The notes under the pieces: generated by a model
The model's database searches: none
Told to the model about the DNA's origin: nothing
The model's input: only the letters and a program-made list of their open reading frames with translations
Program-made: the position numbers and the translations under genes
Part shown: positions 1-8,588 of the stretch, piece by piece
Numbering within the stretch: the first letter of the stretch is position 1
How the letters are laid out: every line of letters begins with the position of its first letter
Assembly (NCBI GenBank): GCA_900317325.1
Contig: ONGE01000011.1
Coordinates: forward strand, 1-64,000
DNA from: an uncultured Prevotellaceae bacterium
GTDB lineage: Bacteria > Bacteroidota > Bacteroidia > Bacteroidales > Muribaculaceae
Direction of reading: 5' to 3'
Length of the DNA: 64,000 nt

Positions 1-20
1 AGACAAAACAAAGAAAAAAC

Positions 21-54
21 AGCCGCCTGAAAAATATCCCATTCTCAGGCGGTT
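21..54 (-). terminator. Rho-independent terminator of the ROK kinase/lipoprotein unit
   Basis: Read on the minus strand, CCGCCTGA and TCAGGCGG form an 8-bp stem around a short A/T-rich loop. The stem is followed by a run of six T and further T-rich sequence down to position 1. It lies about 90 bp beyond the stop codon of the lipoprotein gene that starts at 522, so it most likely ends that transcript. Confidence 0.75.
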
Positions 55-141
55 GATTTGCAAAGAGAGTGAGCCATAACTGAATTATGACACACCCTCT
101 TGTCGTTTCATGTCTTGCCTCGACGGCTACTGTCTGTCAGC

Positions 142-522
142 TCATCTGGCAGGAGCTTCCTCGGCCGGAGCGTCACTGATAGGTACATCAGTCGCCTCGG
201 GCATGGGCACCACGGTCGGCACGTTCTTCATCACCTCCTCGATCAACGCCTTGTTGGTGTTCAGCGTGTCGCCCTCGGGCGAAATCACGAACATTGCCTT
301 GAACGGCTCCTCGGCCTTGTCGATGTTCTCGACGATGATCTTCTCCATGCGCTCGAAGTACTGGTTCAGCGCATCGGTGTCGTTGCTGGCAACGAACTTC
401 TCGACCACCTCCTTGCCGTCGTTGGCCACTTTCACAAACCGGTAGCTCTTGGGCTTCTCGTTGCACGAGAGCACACCGCAGCACAGGGCTGCAGTCAGCA
501 GGATGGGAATGATTCTCTTCAT
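142..522 (-). CDS. Small lipoprotein of unknown function
   Basis: The 126-residue product starts with a basic n-region and a hydrophobic stretch ending in a lipobox (VLSC, Cys20), so it should be lipidated and exported. The mature part is a short charged helical region (residues 30-110) with no motif I recognise, then a Pro/Ala/Glu tail. The start lies 12 bp after the stop of the ROK kinase gene, so both are probably one transcript. The function is unknown, and a link to sugar phosphorylation is only suggested by position. Confidence 0.8.
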   Translation of the reverse strand: MKRIIPILLTAALCCGVLSCNEKPKSYRFVKVANDGKEVVEKFVASNDTDALNQYFERMEKIIVENIDKAEEPFKAMFVISPEGDTLNTNKALIEEVMKNVPTVVPMPEATDVPISDAPAEEAPAR

Positions 523-534
523 CTCGCTCGCCTG

Positions 535-1497
535 TTACTCCTTCACTTCCCAGCCCAGGGCGCTGGCACCCAGCACAGCAGCATCACTCTCCTTGAGCTC
601 GCTGATCAAGATCTTCACCTTGCCCTTGTAGATGCCCAGCACGTTGCGGTCAAAGGCCTCCTTCACGGGATTCATGATCAGGTCACCGCTCTTCGTCAGG
701 CCACCGAACAGCACAAAGGCCTCAGGGCTCGAGAAATTGGTGAAATCGGCGAGCGCCTCACCCAGGATATTGCCCGTGTACTCAAAGATGTCCTTGGCCA
801 GCTTGTCACCGGCGATGGCGCAGTCATACACGTCCTTGCTCGTGATGGCCTCGATGTCATACTCGCGCAGTTTCGACGGCTCGTCACGCAGCTCCAGGAA
901 CTCGCGTGCCGTGCGAGCCACACCCGTTGCCGAGCAGTAAGCCTCAAGGCAGCCCGTGCGACCGCAGCCACACACGCGGCCATTGGTGCGCTTCACTATC
1001 ACGTGGCCCAGCTCACCGGCAAAACCGTCGTGGCCGTACACCATCTGGCCATTCACCACGATACCGCTGCCCACACCAGTGCCCAGCGTGATCATGATGA
1101 AATCCTTCATGCCGCGAGCCACGCCATAGGTCATCTCGCCGATAGCGGCAGCGTTGGCGTCATTGGTGATCAGGCAGGGAATGCCGAACTTCTTCGTCAC
1201 CATCTCGGCCAGGGGAATGGGCATCGGCCAGGGCAGGTTGGGAGCCTGGTCGATCATTCCGGTGTAGTAGTTGCCGTTGGGGGCGCCGATGCCGATGCCG
1301 TTGATCTTCCCTTCAGCTTCATTGTCCTTGATCAGGCGAGACAACTCGGTGTGCAGCTCGTCGATATAGTCATTGAAGTCACTGTGCTTGCCAGTCTTGA
1401 TAGAACTGCTGGCGAGGACATTGCCACGAGCGTCAACGATGCCGAATACCGTGTTCGTGCCGCCCATGTCGATACCGATAACATAAGGTTTAGCCAT
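535..1497 (-). CDS. ROK family sugar kinase (glucokinase-like)
   Basis: This 320-residue protein has the ROK layout. An N-terminal phosphate-binding motif (GIDMGGTN, residues 8-15) is followed by a sugar/catalytic segment (TNDANAAAIGE, about residues 112-122), an ATP-binding LGTGVGSG, and the ROK zinc motif GH...CGCGRTGC in the middle. Length and motifs fit cytoplasmic glucokinase, which makes glucose-6-phosphate from glucose and ATP. Other ROK kinases use N-acetylmannosamine or allose, so the substrate is inferred. It heads a two-gene unit with the downstream lipoprotein and has its own promoter at 1551-1581. Confidence 0.92.
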   Translation of the reverse strand: MAKPYVIGIDMGGTNTVFGIVDARGNVLASSSIKTGKHSDFNDYIDELHTELSRLIKDNEAEGKINGIGIGAPNGNYYTGMIDQAPNLPWPMPIPLAEMVTKKFGIPCLITNDANAAAIGEMTYGVARGMKDFIMITLGTGVGSGIVVNGQMVYGHDGFAGELGHVIVKRTNGRVCGCGRTGCLEAYCSATGVARTAREFLELRDEPSKLREYDIEAITSKDVYDCAIAGDKLAKDIFEYTGNILGEALADFTNFSSPEAFVLFGGLTKSGDLIMNPVKEAFDRNVLGIYKGKVKILISELKESDAAVLGASALGWEVKE

Positions 1498-1550
1498 GAT
1501 TTTGGTTCTTTTTATAGGTTGATAATAATAGATGTTTACTCACTAATCCG

Positions 1551-1581
1551 CAAAGATAACATTTTTGCCTTTATGGCACAA
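1551..1581 (-). promoter_or_regulatory. Promoter of the ROK kinase unit
   Basis: On the minus strand a -33 TTG (1581-1579) is separated by 20 bp from a -7 TATCTTTG (1558-1551). This matches the Bacteroidota housekeeping sigma consensus (TTTG, about 20 bp, TAnnTTTG). Transcription should start near 1545, about 50 nt before the ATG at 1497. Confidence 0.7.
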
Positions 1582-1624
1582 TATAATGTCACATTTTTTA
1601 TCAACAGTCTATGCGCCAGTAAAT

Positions 1625-4006
1625 TTAGAAGCTGGCCGAGAGGCGGACGTTGAGCTGGCGGCGGGTGAGGTAGTTGGGGACGGCGTACTGGGTGCCGCTG
1701 ACGTGGGTGACCCAGTAGTAGCTGCTCACGTTGGAGATGTCCATCAGGTTGAAGCAGTCCAGCCCGAGCCAGATTTCCTTGAAGTGGCTCAAGAATCCGC
1801 TGTAAGGACGGTTGTTCTTGCCCACGAGCTCGTAGCTCAGGCCCACGTCAACACGCTTGTAGGCGGGCTGGCGCACGTAGGAGTCGGCACGCGTCAGGTG
1901 AGGCGCAGTGGTGGGCAGACCGTCGCTCAACACGCCCTTGAGGCTGAACTTGAGGCGCGGAATCTTGGGGAAGTAGTCGGTGAAGAACAGCGCGATGCTG
2001 TAGCGCTGGTCGGTGGGGCGGGGCACCTTCTTGCCGTTCAGGTCTTCCTGCGTTTTCATCAGCGAGAAGCTGATCCACGAATCGGTGCCCTCGACAAATT
2101 GTCCGAACAGCTTCATGTCCACACCGGCGATATAGCCCTTGCTGGAGTTGATGCCGCTATACACGAGCTTGAGGTTGTCGATCTCGTAGGGGATGAGGTT
2201 TGACAGGTTCTTGTAATAGGCCTCGGCAGTGAACTTGAAGGGGCGGTCCAGCGCGCGGAAGGTGTAGTCGCTGCCCAGGATGACCTGGATGCTGCGTTGC
2301 GACTTGATGTCCTTGTTGAGCAGGATGTTGCGATTGCCCAGCGTGTCCATGATCTGCTGGCGGTACTCCTTGTAGAAGGGGGCCTGGTAATAGACGCCGC
2401 CCGAGAGGCGGAACGACAGGTTGCCGTTGCGCTCGGGCACGAAGCCCACGCTGGCACGAGGCGAGATGAGTGTCTCGCCGTTGAAGTTCCAGTGCGACAA
2501 CCTCACGCCGGCATTCACCGACCAGAAGCCGGCCGCCGAGTTGAAGCGCCAGGTGTCCATCAGCCAGCCGGCGATGCGCGTGGTGTTCAGGTCGTTGCTC
2601 GACGTCTCGGTGAAGATGACGTTGACCTGATTGGGGATATGGGGCAGGGAGTAGCCCGCGCTGTCACGCCATTGCCACTGGCGGGAACGGTCGTAGATGT
2701 CCTCTTTGCGCATCGAGACGCCATAGGAGATGCTGTTGTTGTTCAGGCCGATGTTACCCTTGAGTGAGACGTCCATCACGTTCATCTTCAGGCGCGTGCG
2801 CTCGTGCTCGTGGTACTTGCCGACACCTTGCTCTTCACCAGCCTCTTGCAGCCAGTACTCGCCGTGGATGTCATAGGCCACCAGCTCGTCGGTACGGTAG
2901 CCCGAGGCTTGCAGCGTCAGGTCGGTACCCTTGTTGTTGAACGAGTAGGTGACGGCACCGGCGCCGAAGTAGGTCTGGAACTTATCTTTCTCGTAGCCGT
3001 CGAAATAGACCATGAACGACTTGACGTCTTCGCTGGTACCGAAGTTGGTCTCGCGGTTCACGGGCGTGAAGCGGTAATCGTTGATGCTCACGTTGCCCAG
3101 CAGGGCGATGCGCAGCTTGTCGGTGGGCTTGAAGACGAAACTGGTTTGATAGTCAAGATACTGCGGGTCATATTCGCCCTTGCTCTCGAGCGAACCCATG
3201 AGCGACGAGTTGCGCTTGTAGCGCAGGCCGTGCATTTGCGAGTAGTGGCTCGTGCTGTGGCCCAGCATCAGGCTGCCGCCCTGGATGCTGGCGGCAAGAG
3301 CGCCCTCAAAGGCCTCGGGCTCACGGTAGGTGATGTCGAGTACCGACGACATGCGGTCGCCGTAGGCTGCGCTGAAACCGCCGGTCGAAAAATCCACCTT
3401 GCGCACCATGTCGGGGTTGATGATACTCATACCCTCTTGCTGGCCCGAGCTGATGAGCTGCGGGCGATAGACCTCGATGCCGTTGATATAGACGCTGTTC
3501 TCATCGTAGGAGCCGCCGCGCACCATGTACTGTGAACTCATCTCGTTCTTGGAGCTCACGCCGGCCATGGTGGTCAGCACCGCCTCCACACTGCCGCCCG
3601 AGGCGTCGGGCGTGCGGCGCAGCATGTCCACGTCGATGCCCTGCATGCCGGTGGTCTGCTTCTTGTACTCGGTAATCTCCACCTCGCCCAGCTCGAGCGT
3701 TTTCTCATAGAGCTTGGGGTTGATGGTCACGGTGCCTTCGGGCTTGATGAGCTGGCGGGTAACGGTGGAATAGCCCAGGCAGGAGAACTCCACCCTCACG
3801 GTGTCGGCCTTGGGCACGGTCAACTCATATTCGCCCTTGGTGTCGGTATTGGTGCCCACGGCGGTGCCCAACAGGCGCACCGTGGCAAATTCTATCGGGT
3901 CACCGGCAGCGTCAACGACCTTGCCGGTGATTTTGACTTGTGAAAATGCAATGGTGGCGCACAACAGGCACGCCATCAACGACAATATGCGGTGTTGAAA
4001 TCTCAT
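1625..4006 (-). CDS. TonB-dependent outer-membrane receptor
   Basis: The 793-residue product has a signal peptide (MRFQHRILSLMACLLCATIAFS), a CarboxypepD_reg-like beta-sandwich (about 24-105), a plug domain with the typical VRGGSYDENSVYINGIEV segment (about 160-180), and a long beta-barrel ending in a terminal aromatic residue (LSASF). I start it at the ATG at 4006, because the 19 residues available upstream are not signal-like. There is no SusD partner or glycanase next to it, so the ligand cannot be read from context; metal chelates, peptides or oligosaccharides are all possible. It is transcribed alone, between the dut operon and the ROK kinase. Confidence 0.93.
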   Translation of the reverse strand: MRFQHRILSLMACLLCATIAFSQVKITGKVVDAAGDPIEFATVRLLGTAVGTNTDTKGEYELTVPKADTVRVEFSCLGYSTVTRQLIKPEGTVTINPKLYEKTLELGEVEITEYKKQTTGMQGIDVDMLRRTPDASGGSVEAVLTTMAGVSSKNEMSSQYMVRGGSYDENSVYINGIEVYRPQLISSGQQEGMSIINPDMVRKVDFSTGGFSAAYGDRMSSVLDITYREPEAFEGALAASIQGGSLMLGHSTSHYSQMHGLRYKRNSSLMGSLESKGEYDPQYLDYQTSFVFKPTDKLRIALLGNVSINDYRFTPVNRETNFGTSEDVKSFMVYFDGYEKDKFQTYFGAGAVTYSFNNKGTDLTLQASGYRTDELVAYDIHGEYWLQEAGEEQGVGKYHEHERTRLKMNVMDVSLKGNIGLNNNSISYGVSMRKEDIYDRSRQWQWRDSAGYSLPHIPNQVNVIFTETSSNDLNTTRIAGWLMDTWRFNSAAGFWSVNAGVRLSHWNFNGETLISPRASVGFVPERNGNLSFRLSGGVYYQAPFYKEYRQQIMDTLGNRNILLNKDIKSQRSIQVILGSDYTFRALDRPFKFTAEAYYKNLSNLIPYEIDNLKLVYSGINSSKGYIAGVDMKLFGQFVEGTDSWISFSLMKTQEDLNGKKVPRPTDQRYSIALFFTDYFPKIPRLKFSLKGVLSDGLPTTAPHLTRADSYVRQPAYKRVDVGLSYELVGKNNRPYSGFLSHFKEIWLGLDCFNLMDISNVSSYYWVTHVSGTQYAVPNYLTRRQLNVRLSASF

Positions 4007-4014
4007 CTTAATGT

Positions 4015-4029
4015 ATGTTATAATAACAT
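4015..4029. promoter_or_regulatory. Palindrome just upstream of the TonB receptor
   Basis: ATGTTAT-A-ATAACAT is a perfect 7+1+7 dyad that ends 8 bp before the receptor start codon at 4006. I see no clear TAnnTTTG box next to it. It could be an operator or a 5' UTR hairpin, and an A/T-rich chance palindrome remains possible. Confidence 0.35.
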
Positions 4030-4112
4030 AACGAGGAAAACCACTTTTTATTGCAGTGGGCAAGGGCAGGCTGCTGTGAGAGTGGGCCTTGGCGACTGAA
4101 CTCGGTTCCTGA

Positions 4113-4937
4113 TCAGTTGGAGAAGAGGTTGAACAGGTCCTTGGCGTTCATGCGGGTGTAACCGCCGGGGATGTTGCGGTCAATCTTCACATCACCGTTC
4201 CAGTCGATGTTCTTGTATGTCAGTGAGAAATCGAGTTTTTTCTTCTCGATGGTGGCATTGACCTTGATGCTGTGGGCGATGTTGCCGGCTCTGGTGCTGC
4301 GCACGTCGGCATACTTGACCTGGTAGTCGGCAGTGCTGCCACCCGTCGGGGTGATGTCGAGCGAAACGATGCGGCCCGTCTTGTCGAGGGTGAAAGCGTA
4401 GCCGTAGCCCTTGTACTGCTCGTTGGCGGTGACGACGGTTCGGTTGCTCTCGCTACTGGCTGTGACCTGTTGTTTCAATCCCTCACTCAGGGTGCCCTGA
4501 CCGATGATGAAAGGTCGGCCCAGGAAGATGTCCTGCACGTCGCTCACGGTGACGGGGATGCCGGCGGTGAGCAGCGCGACCTTCTCGGCAACGTAGCGCT
4601 TGTGCACCTTATCCACGGCATACACGCTGTCGGCGGTGATGAGCAGTTTGCCCACCTCAATGCCCAGCAAGGGGCGCAACGAGATGTAGATGGCCTGATC
4701 ACGCACCATGCGCACCTGGATCGACGACGAGAAGCTGCTGCCGGCATTCAGCGTGATGTTGCCGCCGGTCTGCAGGGTCTGCCAGTCGCCGAGGGTGGCG
4801 ACGACAGCATCAACGGGGTCGGCCGTGGTTGTCGTTTGTACGTTAGACAGGTTGCCGGCTGCTTTCCTGCTCGTGCCGCAGGCGGTCAATAATGCGGCGA
4901 TTGTGATGAGGGAGAGGATGATGAGTTTATTCTTCAT
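4113..4937 (-). CDS. DUF4292 family lipoprotein
   Basis: This 274-residue lipoprotein has a lipobox (LLTAC, Cys20). The mature protein is rich in beta strands (QVRMVRDQAIYISLRPLLGIEVGKLLITADSV...) in the pattern of DUF4292, a Bacteroidota family with a LolA/LolB-like fold by general knowledge. Its start overlaps the end of the TPR gene by 11 bp, which indicates translational coupling. The order dut, TPR protein, DUF4292 is a common Bacteroidales operon, often followed by an EnvC-like murein hydrolase activator; that gene is absent here. A role in lipoprotein or lipid handling at the outer membrane is inferred. Confidence 0.85.
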   Translation of the reverse strand: MKNKLIILSLITIAALLTACGTSRKAAGNLSNVQTTTTADPVDAVVATLGDWQTLQTGGNITLNAGSSFSSSIQVRMVRDQAIYISLRPLLGIEVGKLLITADSVYAVDKVHKRYVAEKVALLTAGIPVTVSDVQDIFLGRPFIIGQGTLSEGLKQQVTASSESNRTVVTANEQYKGYGYAFTLDKTGRIVSLDITPTGGSTADYQVKYADVRSTRAGNIAHSIKVNATIEKKKLDFSLTYKNIDWNGDVKIDRNIPGGYTRMNAKDLFNLFSN

Positions 4938-6660
4938 AATAGGTTTTGTCTTTTACTTTGCGTTGCAGCAGTTCGTTGTCGGGGTCTTCCTCGAGGGCCT
5001 TGGTCCACTGTTCCACAGCTTCTTCTTTTTGGTCGTTGAACCACAGGATGTCACCGTAGTGCTCCAGCAGATGGTTGTCTTCGTCGTTCTCGACAGCCTT
5101 CTTGATGTAGGTCAGCGCCTTGGCATAATCTTTCTTGGCAAAAAATACCCAGGCGTAGGTGTCGATGTAGTTGGCATTGTCGGGCAGGTCCTTGAGGGCC
5201 AGGGCCGCCATACTCTCGGCACGGTCCAGGTCCTGGCCGCGCTGGGCCAGCAGGTAAGCGTAGTTGTTGAGGGCGCTCGAGTTGACGGGGTCTATCTCCA
5301 GGGCCTGCTCATAGCACTCGATGCTCTTGTCGTCGTCGCCCATCTCGCTGTAGATGTCGCCTTTACCCGTGATGATGACAGATTGACGTTCAAGATCGGC
5401 CGAATCGGTCAATTCCAGGATTTTATCGTAAATAAGGATGGCTTTGGCATACTCCTTCATCTGGTGATAGCAGCCCGCGACATAGCCATACAGGTCCAGG
5501 TTGTCGGGATTGTATTCCAGCGCTTTCTCCGAAGCCTTGATGGCAGCAGGGTAATTGTCGTCGAGCATGTTCAGGATGACCATATTGCGCCAGCCGTCGG
5601 CATCGGTGGGGTTGACGTCAAGGCTGTAGCCCAGCTGCTCGATGGCCCCCTTGTAATCTTTCTTGGAGAAGAAATACTCGCTGTAGAGTTGGTGTATCTT
5701 GGCCTCGTGGGGATGCTGCTGGATGAGAATCGTGAACAGGTTGTCGATGCGTTGGGTGGTATCCTGCTCGGCCATCCTGTCGCGGATGTAGGTCAACAGC
5801 ACGCCCAACTTGGTGTCCACATCAAGCTGCTCGGCGGTGAGCGCGTTGTAGATCTGCTGCTCATAGCCTGCACTGTCGCCGGCCTGATTGCAATACTCGG
5901 CGCGGGTCAGATAGATGATGCCGTTGTCCGGAGCCAGTTCCTGGGCGCGATCCAGGTAGTAGAGGGCGCTGTCGGTCATGTTATAATGCTGGAACAGGCC
6001 GCTCATCGCCAGGTTGTAGGAATCGTTCTGCGGGGCGGTGGCGAGCAGGTTGCGCATCTCCTTGATGGCTCCCACGCTGTCGTTCATCGCCATGTAGTTC
6101 TCGATTTTGCTCGACGTGATCTGGATCGCGTCGCCGAAGATGGCCGCGATGCTGTCATAGGTGATGTTGCTCTGCTGGTAGTCGCCCGAGTGGGAATAGG
6201 CCTCGGCGAGGCGCACCTGCAGTTCCAGACGGTTGGGATTGCGTTCATTGAGCTCTTTGAGGGCACGCAGAGCCTCGTCGGGGTGCCCCAGCTGCATGTT
6301 GGCATCACTGTAGAAGGTGGTCTCATACAGGTCGCCGGGCCGCGCCTCGAAGTGTTCTTTCATCAGCGCCAGTCCTTGTTCGCAGCGCTCCTTGGTCGTA
6401 TTGCTCATCCTCAGCAGACTCATGCCCATGTAGAACGAGATGGCCGTGTTCTCGGGGTCTATCTCGTGGGCATAGGCCAGCAGCTCGTAGAAGCTGTCGA
6501 AGTTGTTTTTCAACTTCTCGTTCTGTGCCTGCACAAAGATGTATTCGGCCTTGCGCTTGTCGGCCAGGCTGACGGCTTTCTTGACCGGCTCTTTCTTGCC
6601 CGCCATCGCCGTAAGTGCCAGCAACACCGTGGTCATTATCACTAAATATCGTCTTATCAT
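4927..6660 (-). CDS. Exported tetratricopeptide repeat protein
   Basis: The 577-residue protein has a signal peptide (MIRRYLVIMTTVLLALTAMAG) and then an almost unbroken series of 34-residue TPR helices across residues 30-570. Typical TPR consensus stretches occur, such as YNPDNLDLYGYVAGCYHQ and DPVNSSALNNYAYLLAQRG. TPR solenoids are scaffolds for protein contacts, here in the periplasm. The gene sits between dut and the DUF4292 lipoprotein and overlaps the latter. The likely role is assembly of an envelope complex with that lipoprotein, but the partner is not known. Confidence 0.9.
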   Translation of the reverse strand: MIRRYLVIMTTVLLALTAMAGKKEPVKKAVSLADKRKAEYIFVQAQNEKLKNNFDSFYELLAYAHEIDPENTAISFYMGMSLLRMSNTTKERCEQGLALMKEHFEARPGDLYETTFYSDANMQLGHPDEALRALKELNERNPNRLELQVRLAEAYSHSGDYQQSNITYDSIAAIFGDAIQITSSKIENYMAMNDSVGAIKEMRNLLATAPQNDSYNLAMSGLFQHYNMTDSALYYLDRAQELAPDNGIIYLTRAEYCNQAGDSAGYEQQIYNALTAEQLDVDTKLGVLLTYIRDRMAEQDTTQRIDNLFTILIQQHPHEAKIHQLYSEYFFSKKDYKGAIEQLGYSLDVNPTDADGWRNMVILNMLDDNYPAAIKASEKALEYNPDNLDLYGYVAGCYHQMKEYAKAILIYDKILELTDSADLERQSVIITGKGDIYSEMGDDDKSIECYEQALEIDPVNSSALNNYAYLLAQRGQDLDRAESMAALALKDLPDNANYIDTYAWVFFAKKDYAKALTYIKKAVENDEDNHLLEHYGDILWFNDQKEEAVEQWTKALEEDPDNELLQRKVKDKTYYEE

Positions 6661-6683
6661 TATTAAATGGATGATAGTCCTCT

Positions 6684-6711
6684 CTAATCTCTAATCACTA
6701 ATCTCTAATCA
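6684..6711. repeat. Intercistronic array of four 7-bp units (CTAATCW)
   Basis: Four contiguous 7-bp units alternate exactly: CTAATCT, CTAATCA, CTAATCT, CTAATCA. The array lies between dut and the TPR gene inside the operon, next to the hairpin at 6712-6739. It belongs to a group of 7/9-bp arrays found at seven other places in this window, each with its own unit. Confidence 0.8.
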
Positions 6712-6739
6712 TCAAGTTTTCAATCATTTGAAAACTTGA
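6712..6739 (-). other. 12-bp intercistronic hairpin after dut
   Basis: TCAAGTTTTCAA (6712-6723) and its exact complement (6728-6739) flank a TCAT loop directly after the dut stop codon at 6741. There is no T-run behind it on the minus strand, so it is not a standard terminator. It could stabilise or attenuate the mRNA between dut and the TPR gene. Confidence 0.6.
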
Positions 6740-6740
6740 C

Positions 6741-7187
6741 TCACCTCGTTCCCGTGTGACCGAAGCCGCCGGCACCGCGCTCGGTCTCGTCAAGGTCATC
6801 GACCACAGTCCACTGCACGGTGCTGTGGCGGGCGACCACCATCTGACAGATGCGTTCGCCGTTCTCGATGGTCTGCGGCTCATCGCTCAGGTTGACCAGG
6901 ATGACGCCCACCTCGCCGCGGTAGTCGGCATCGATGGTACCGGGCGTGTTGAGCACGGTGAGGCCGCGCTTCAGGGCGAGGCCGCTGCGGGGCCTGATTT
7001 GGCATTCATAACCCTCGGGCAGGGCGATATAGATACCCGTGTGCACCAGCGAGCGTTGCAGCGGTTGCAGGGTCAACGGCTCCTCGAGCCATGCCCGCAG
7101 GTCCATGCCCGCGCTCAGGGCTGTGCTGTACTTCGGCACCTCGTGGGGCCCGCGGTTCACGATTTTAACTTCGATTTTATCCATCAT
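6741..7187 (-). CDS. dut: dUTP diphosphatase
   Basis: The 148-residue product carries all five trimeric dUTPase motifs: AGMDLRA (motif 1), [11 protein letters not shown] (2), [15 protein letters not shown] (3), [10 protein letters not shown] (4) and the C-terminal [10 protein letters not shown] (5). It hydrolyses dUTP to dUMP and pyrophosphate, keeping uracil out of DNA and feeding thymidylate synthesis. It is the first gene of the dut / TPR / DUF4292 operon. A -7 box TAATTTTG lies at 7212-7205, so the leader is short. Confidence 0.96.
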   Translation of the reverse strand: MMDKIEVKIVNRGPHEVPKYSTALSAGMDLRAWLEEPLTLQPLQRSLVHTGIYIALPEGYECQIRPRSGLALKRGLTVLNTPGTIDADYRGEVGVILVNLSDEPQTIENGERICQMVVARHSTVQWTVVDDLDETERGAGGFGHTGTR

Positions 7188-7204
7188 TCAATGATTTGTA
7201 GCCA

Positions 7205-7212
7205 CAAAATTA
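7205..7212 (-). promoter_or_regulatory. -7 box of the dut operon
   Basis: TAATTTTG on the minus strand matches TAnnTTTG, 17 bp before the first dut ATG. A candidate -33 TTTG at 7240-7237 is 24 bp away, longer than usual, so only the -7 box is firm. Confidence 0.5.
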
Positions 7213-7329
7213 AGTATTATTTGTGCAAACTGAGCACAAAAGCCGGGATTATTTGTTTTTGTTTGAAACGGTGCAAATGGGGGCGAAAAGTATCTCTTGG
7301 TGTGGATTTGTGTTTCTTTTGGATTATAG

Positions 7330-7363
7330 TGCCAAGTTTTGGCACTCGTGTGCTCTACTTTTG
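7330..7363 (+). promoter_or_regulatory. Promoter with palindromic operator for the 102-residue protein
   Basis: TACTTTTG (7356-7363) is a good -7 box, and the transcript would start near 7370. In place of a clear -33 element at the usual distance there is a perfect dyad, TGCCAA-GTT-TTGGCA (7330-7344), ending 11 bp before the -7 box. This looks like an operator, or an activator site replacing the -33. Confidence 0.5.
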
Positions 7364-7396
7364 CAGTGTAAAATCAAAGAAACGGAGGAAATGACT

Positions 7397-7705
7397 ATGA
7401 ACAAGAACATCATGAACATCGTGAACATCGGCGACCGCATCTGCGCTACGCTCGAGTGCAACGGACGCCGTCTTGCCAGCATCAGTGGCACCCATTTCGC
7501 CAGCCTCGATGCCGTCAGGCAAGCGCTTATCAGCCTTGCCGGTCGCTATGCTGGCATTGCCGTGTTGACCGTGCGCAACTGCACCCAGGGCTGGCGCGAC
7601 GTGACCGCTCTGGCCACAATGCGCCGTCCTGCTGCGTCGGCCCAGCCCGCAATGGCAGCCGCTCCCCGCATGGGTAGTCAGTATCTGATTCCCTGGGCCT
7701 CCTAA
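7397..7705 (+). CDS. Small protein of unknown function (102 aa)
   Basis: I choose the ATG at 7397 because the strong ribosome site GGAGG (7384-7388) is then 8 nt away; an ATG at 7391 would be too close. Such a clear Shine-Dalgarno is unusual in this window. The product has no signal peptide. A compact globular part (about 8-75, with ICATLECNGRRLASISG and LTVRNCTQGWRDVTAL) is followed by an Ala/Pro/Met-rich tail. I do not recognise the family. Small cytoplasmic proteins with a similar VRNxTQGW stretch occur in Bacteroidales from memory, but no function is known to me. It is transcribed alone. Confidence 0.7.
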   Translation: MNKNIMNIVNIGDRICATLECNGRRLASISGTHFASLDAVRQALISLAGRYAGIAVLTVRNCTQGWRDVTALATMRRPAASAQPAMAAAPRMGSQYLIPWAS

Positions 7706-7778
7706 AAATAATTGTTGATGTGCGCCACGATTGGCGAATTAGTTGTAAATTTGTAATCTCAAAATATCATTATTGAAT

Positions 7779-8588
7779 ATGAAAGGAATTATAGGAGCGA
7801 TTGCCGGCGACGTTATCGGGTCGGCATACGAGTTTAACCCGACGCGCGATTATGACTTTGAATTGATCACGCCACGAAGCACATTTACCGACGATACGGT
7901 GCTTACCATAGCCAATGCCATCTGGCTGCTGGAGGACGAACAGCACACTCATGATGCATTGGTGAGAATCATGCTTGACTTGTGTAGAAGATACCCCGAC
8001 AGGGGCTATGGTGGCCGTTTTGCCCGTTGGATTCACGACGGGGATCCGCAACCTTACAACTCATTCGGCAACGGGTCGGCGATGCGCGTGAGCCCGATAG
8101 GATATTATGCCCAGACGCTCGACGAGGCATTGGAACTGGCCAAGATTTCGGCCGAGGTGACCCACAATCACCCCGAAGGAATCAAGGGTGCCCAGGCTAC
8201 GGCTGCTGCCATCTTCCTGGCTCGCCAGGGCAAGACCAAGCAGGAAATCCGCGACTATGTGACGCAGACTTTCAACTACGACCTGTCGCGCACGCTCGAG
8301 GAAATCCGTCCCACGTTCACCTTCGACGAGACGTGCCAGCGCACCGTCCCCGAGGCCATCACCTGCTTCCTCGAGGGCAAGGACTATGAGGATGTGGTGC
8401 GCCTGTCGGTGGCACTTGCCGGCGATGCCGACACGATAGCGGCTATCGCGGGCAGCATTTCGTCGGCAGTCGATGAAGTGCCTAACGAGATTGCCCAGGC
8501 TGTCATCGCATTGCTGAGTGAGGAATTTTGTACAACCCTGCTGCGCTTCAACGAGCTGGTGGCATTACAAGAGAAATTGGCCTTATGA
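7779..8588 (+). CDS. ADP-ribosylglycohydrolase family protein
   Basis: The 269-residue product has the DraG/ARH signature: GAIAGDVIGSAYE at the N-terminus, the metal-binding FTDDTVLT (about 36-43), and GDADTIAAIAGSI near the C-terminus. These acidic residues hold two divalent metals. The family removes ADP-ribose from Arg or Ser side chains or from small molecules; the substrate here is unknown. I use the ATG at 7779 rather than the in-frame TTG at 7773. A -7 box TAAATTTG is at 7746-7753. The stop codon overlaps the start of the methyltransferase gene (ATGATG at 8585), so the two are translationally coupled. Confidence 0.9.
   Translation: MKGIIGAIAGDVIGSAYEFNPTRDYDFELITPRSTFTDDTVLTIANAIWLLEDEQHTHDALVRIMLDLCRRYPDRGYGGRFARWIHDGDPQPYNSFGNGSAMRVSPIGYYAQTLDEALELAKISAEVTHNHPEGIKGAQATAAAIFLARQGKTKQEIRDYVTQTFNYDLSRTLEEIRPTFTFDETCQRTVPEAITCFLEGKDYEDVVRLSVALAGDADTIAAIAGSISSAVDEVPNEIAQAVIALLSEEFCTTLLRFNELVALQEKLAL

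Noticed and set aside
100..1653. A 517-codon plus-strand frame opposite the ROK kinase and lipoprotein genes
   Set aside because: It is antisense to genes with clear motifs, its product has no recognisable domain, and such long shadow frames are expected in this GC range.
4708..6645. A 645-codon plus-strand frame opposite the TPR gene
   Set aside because: The opposite strand has clear TPR repeats and a signal peptide; this frame has only hydrophobic shadow composition.
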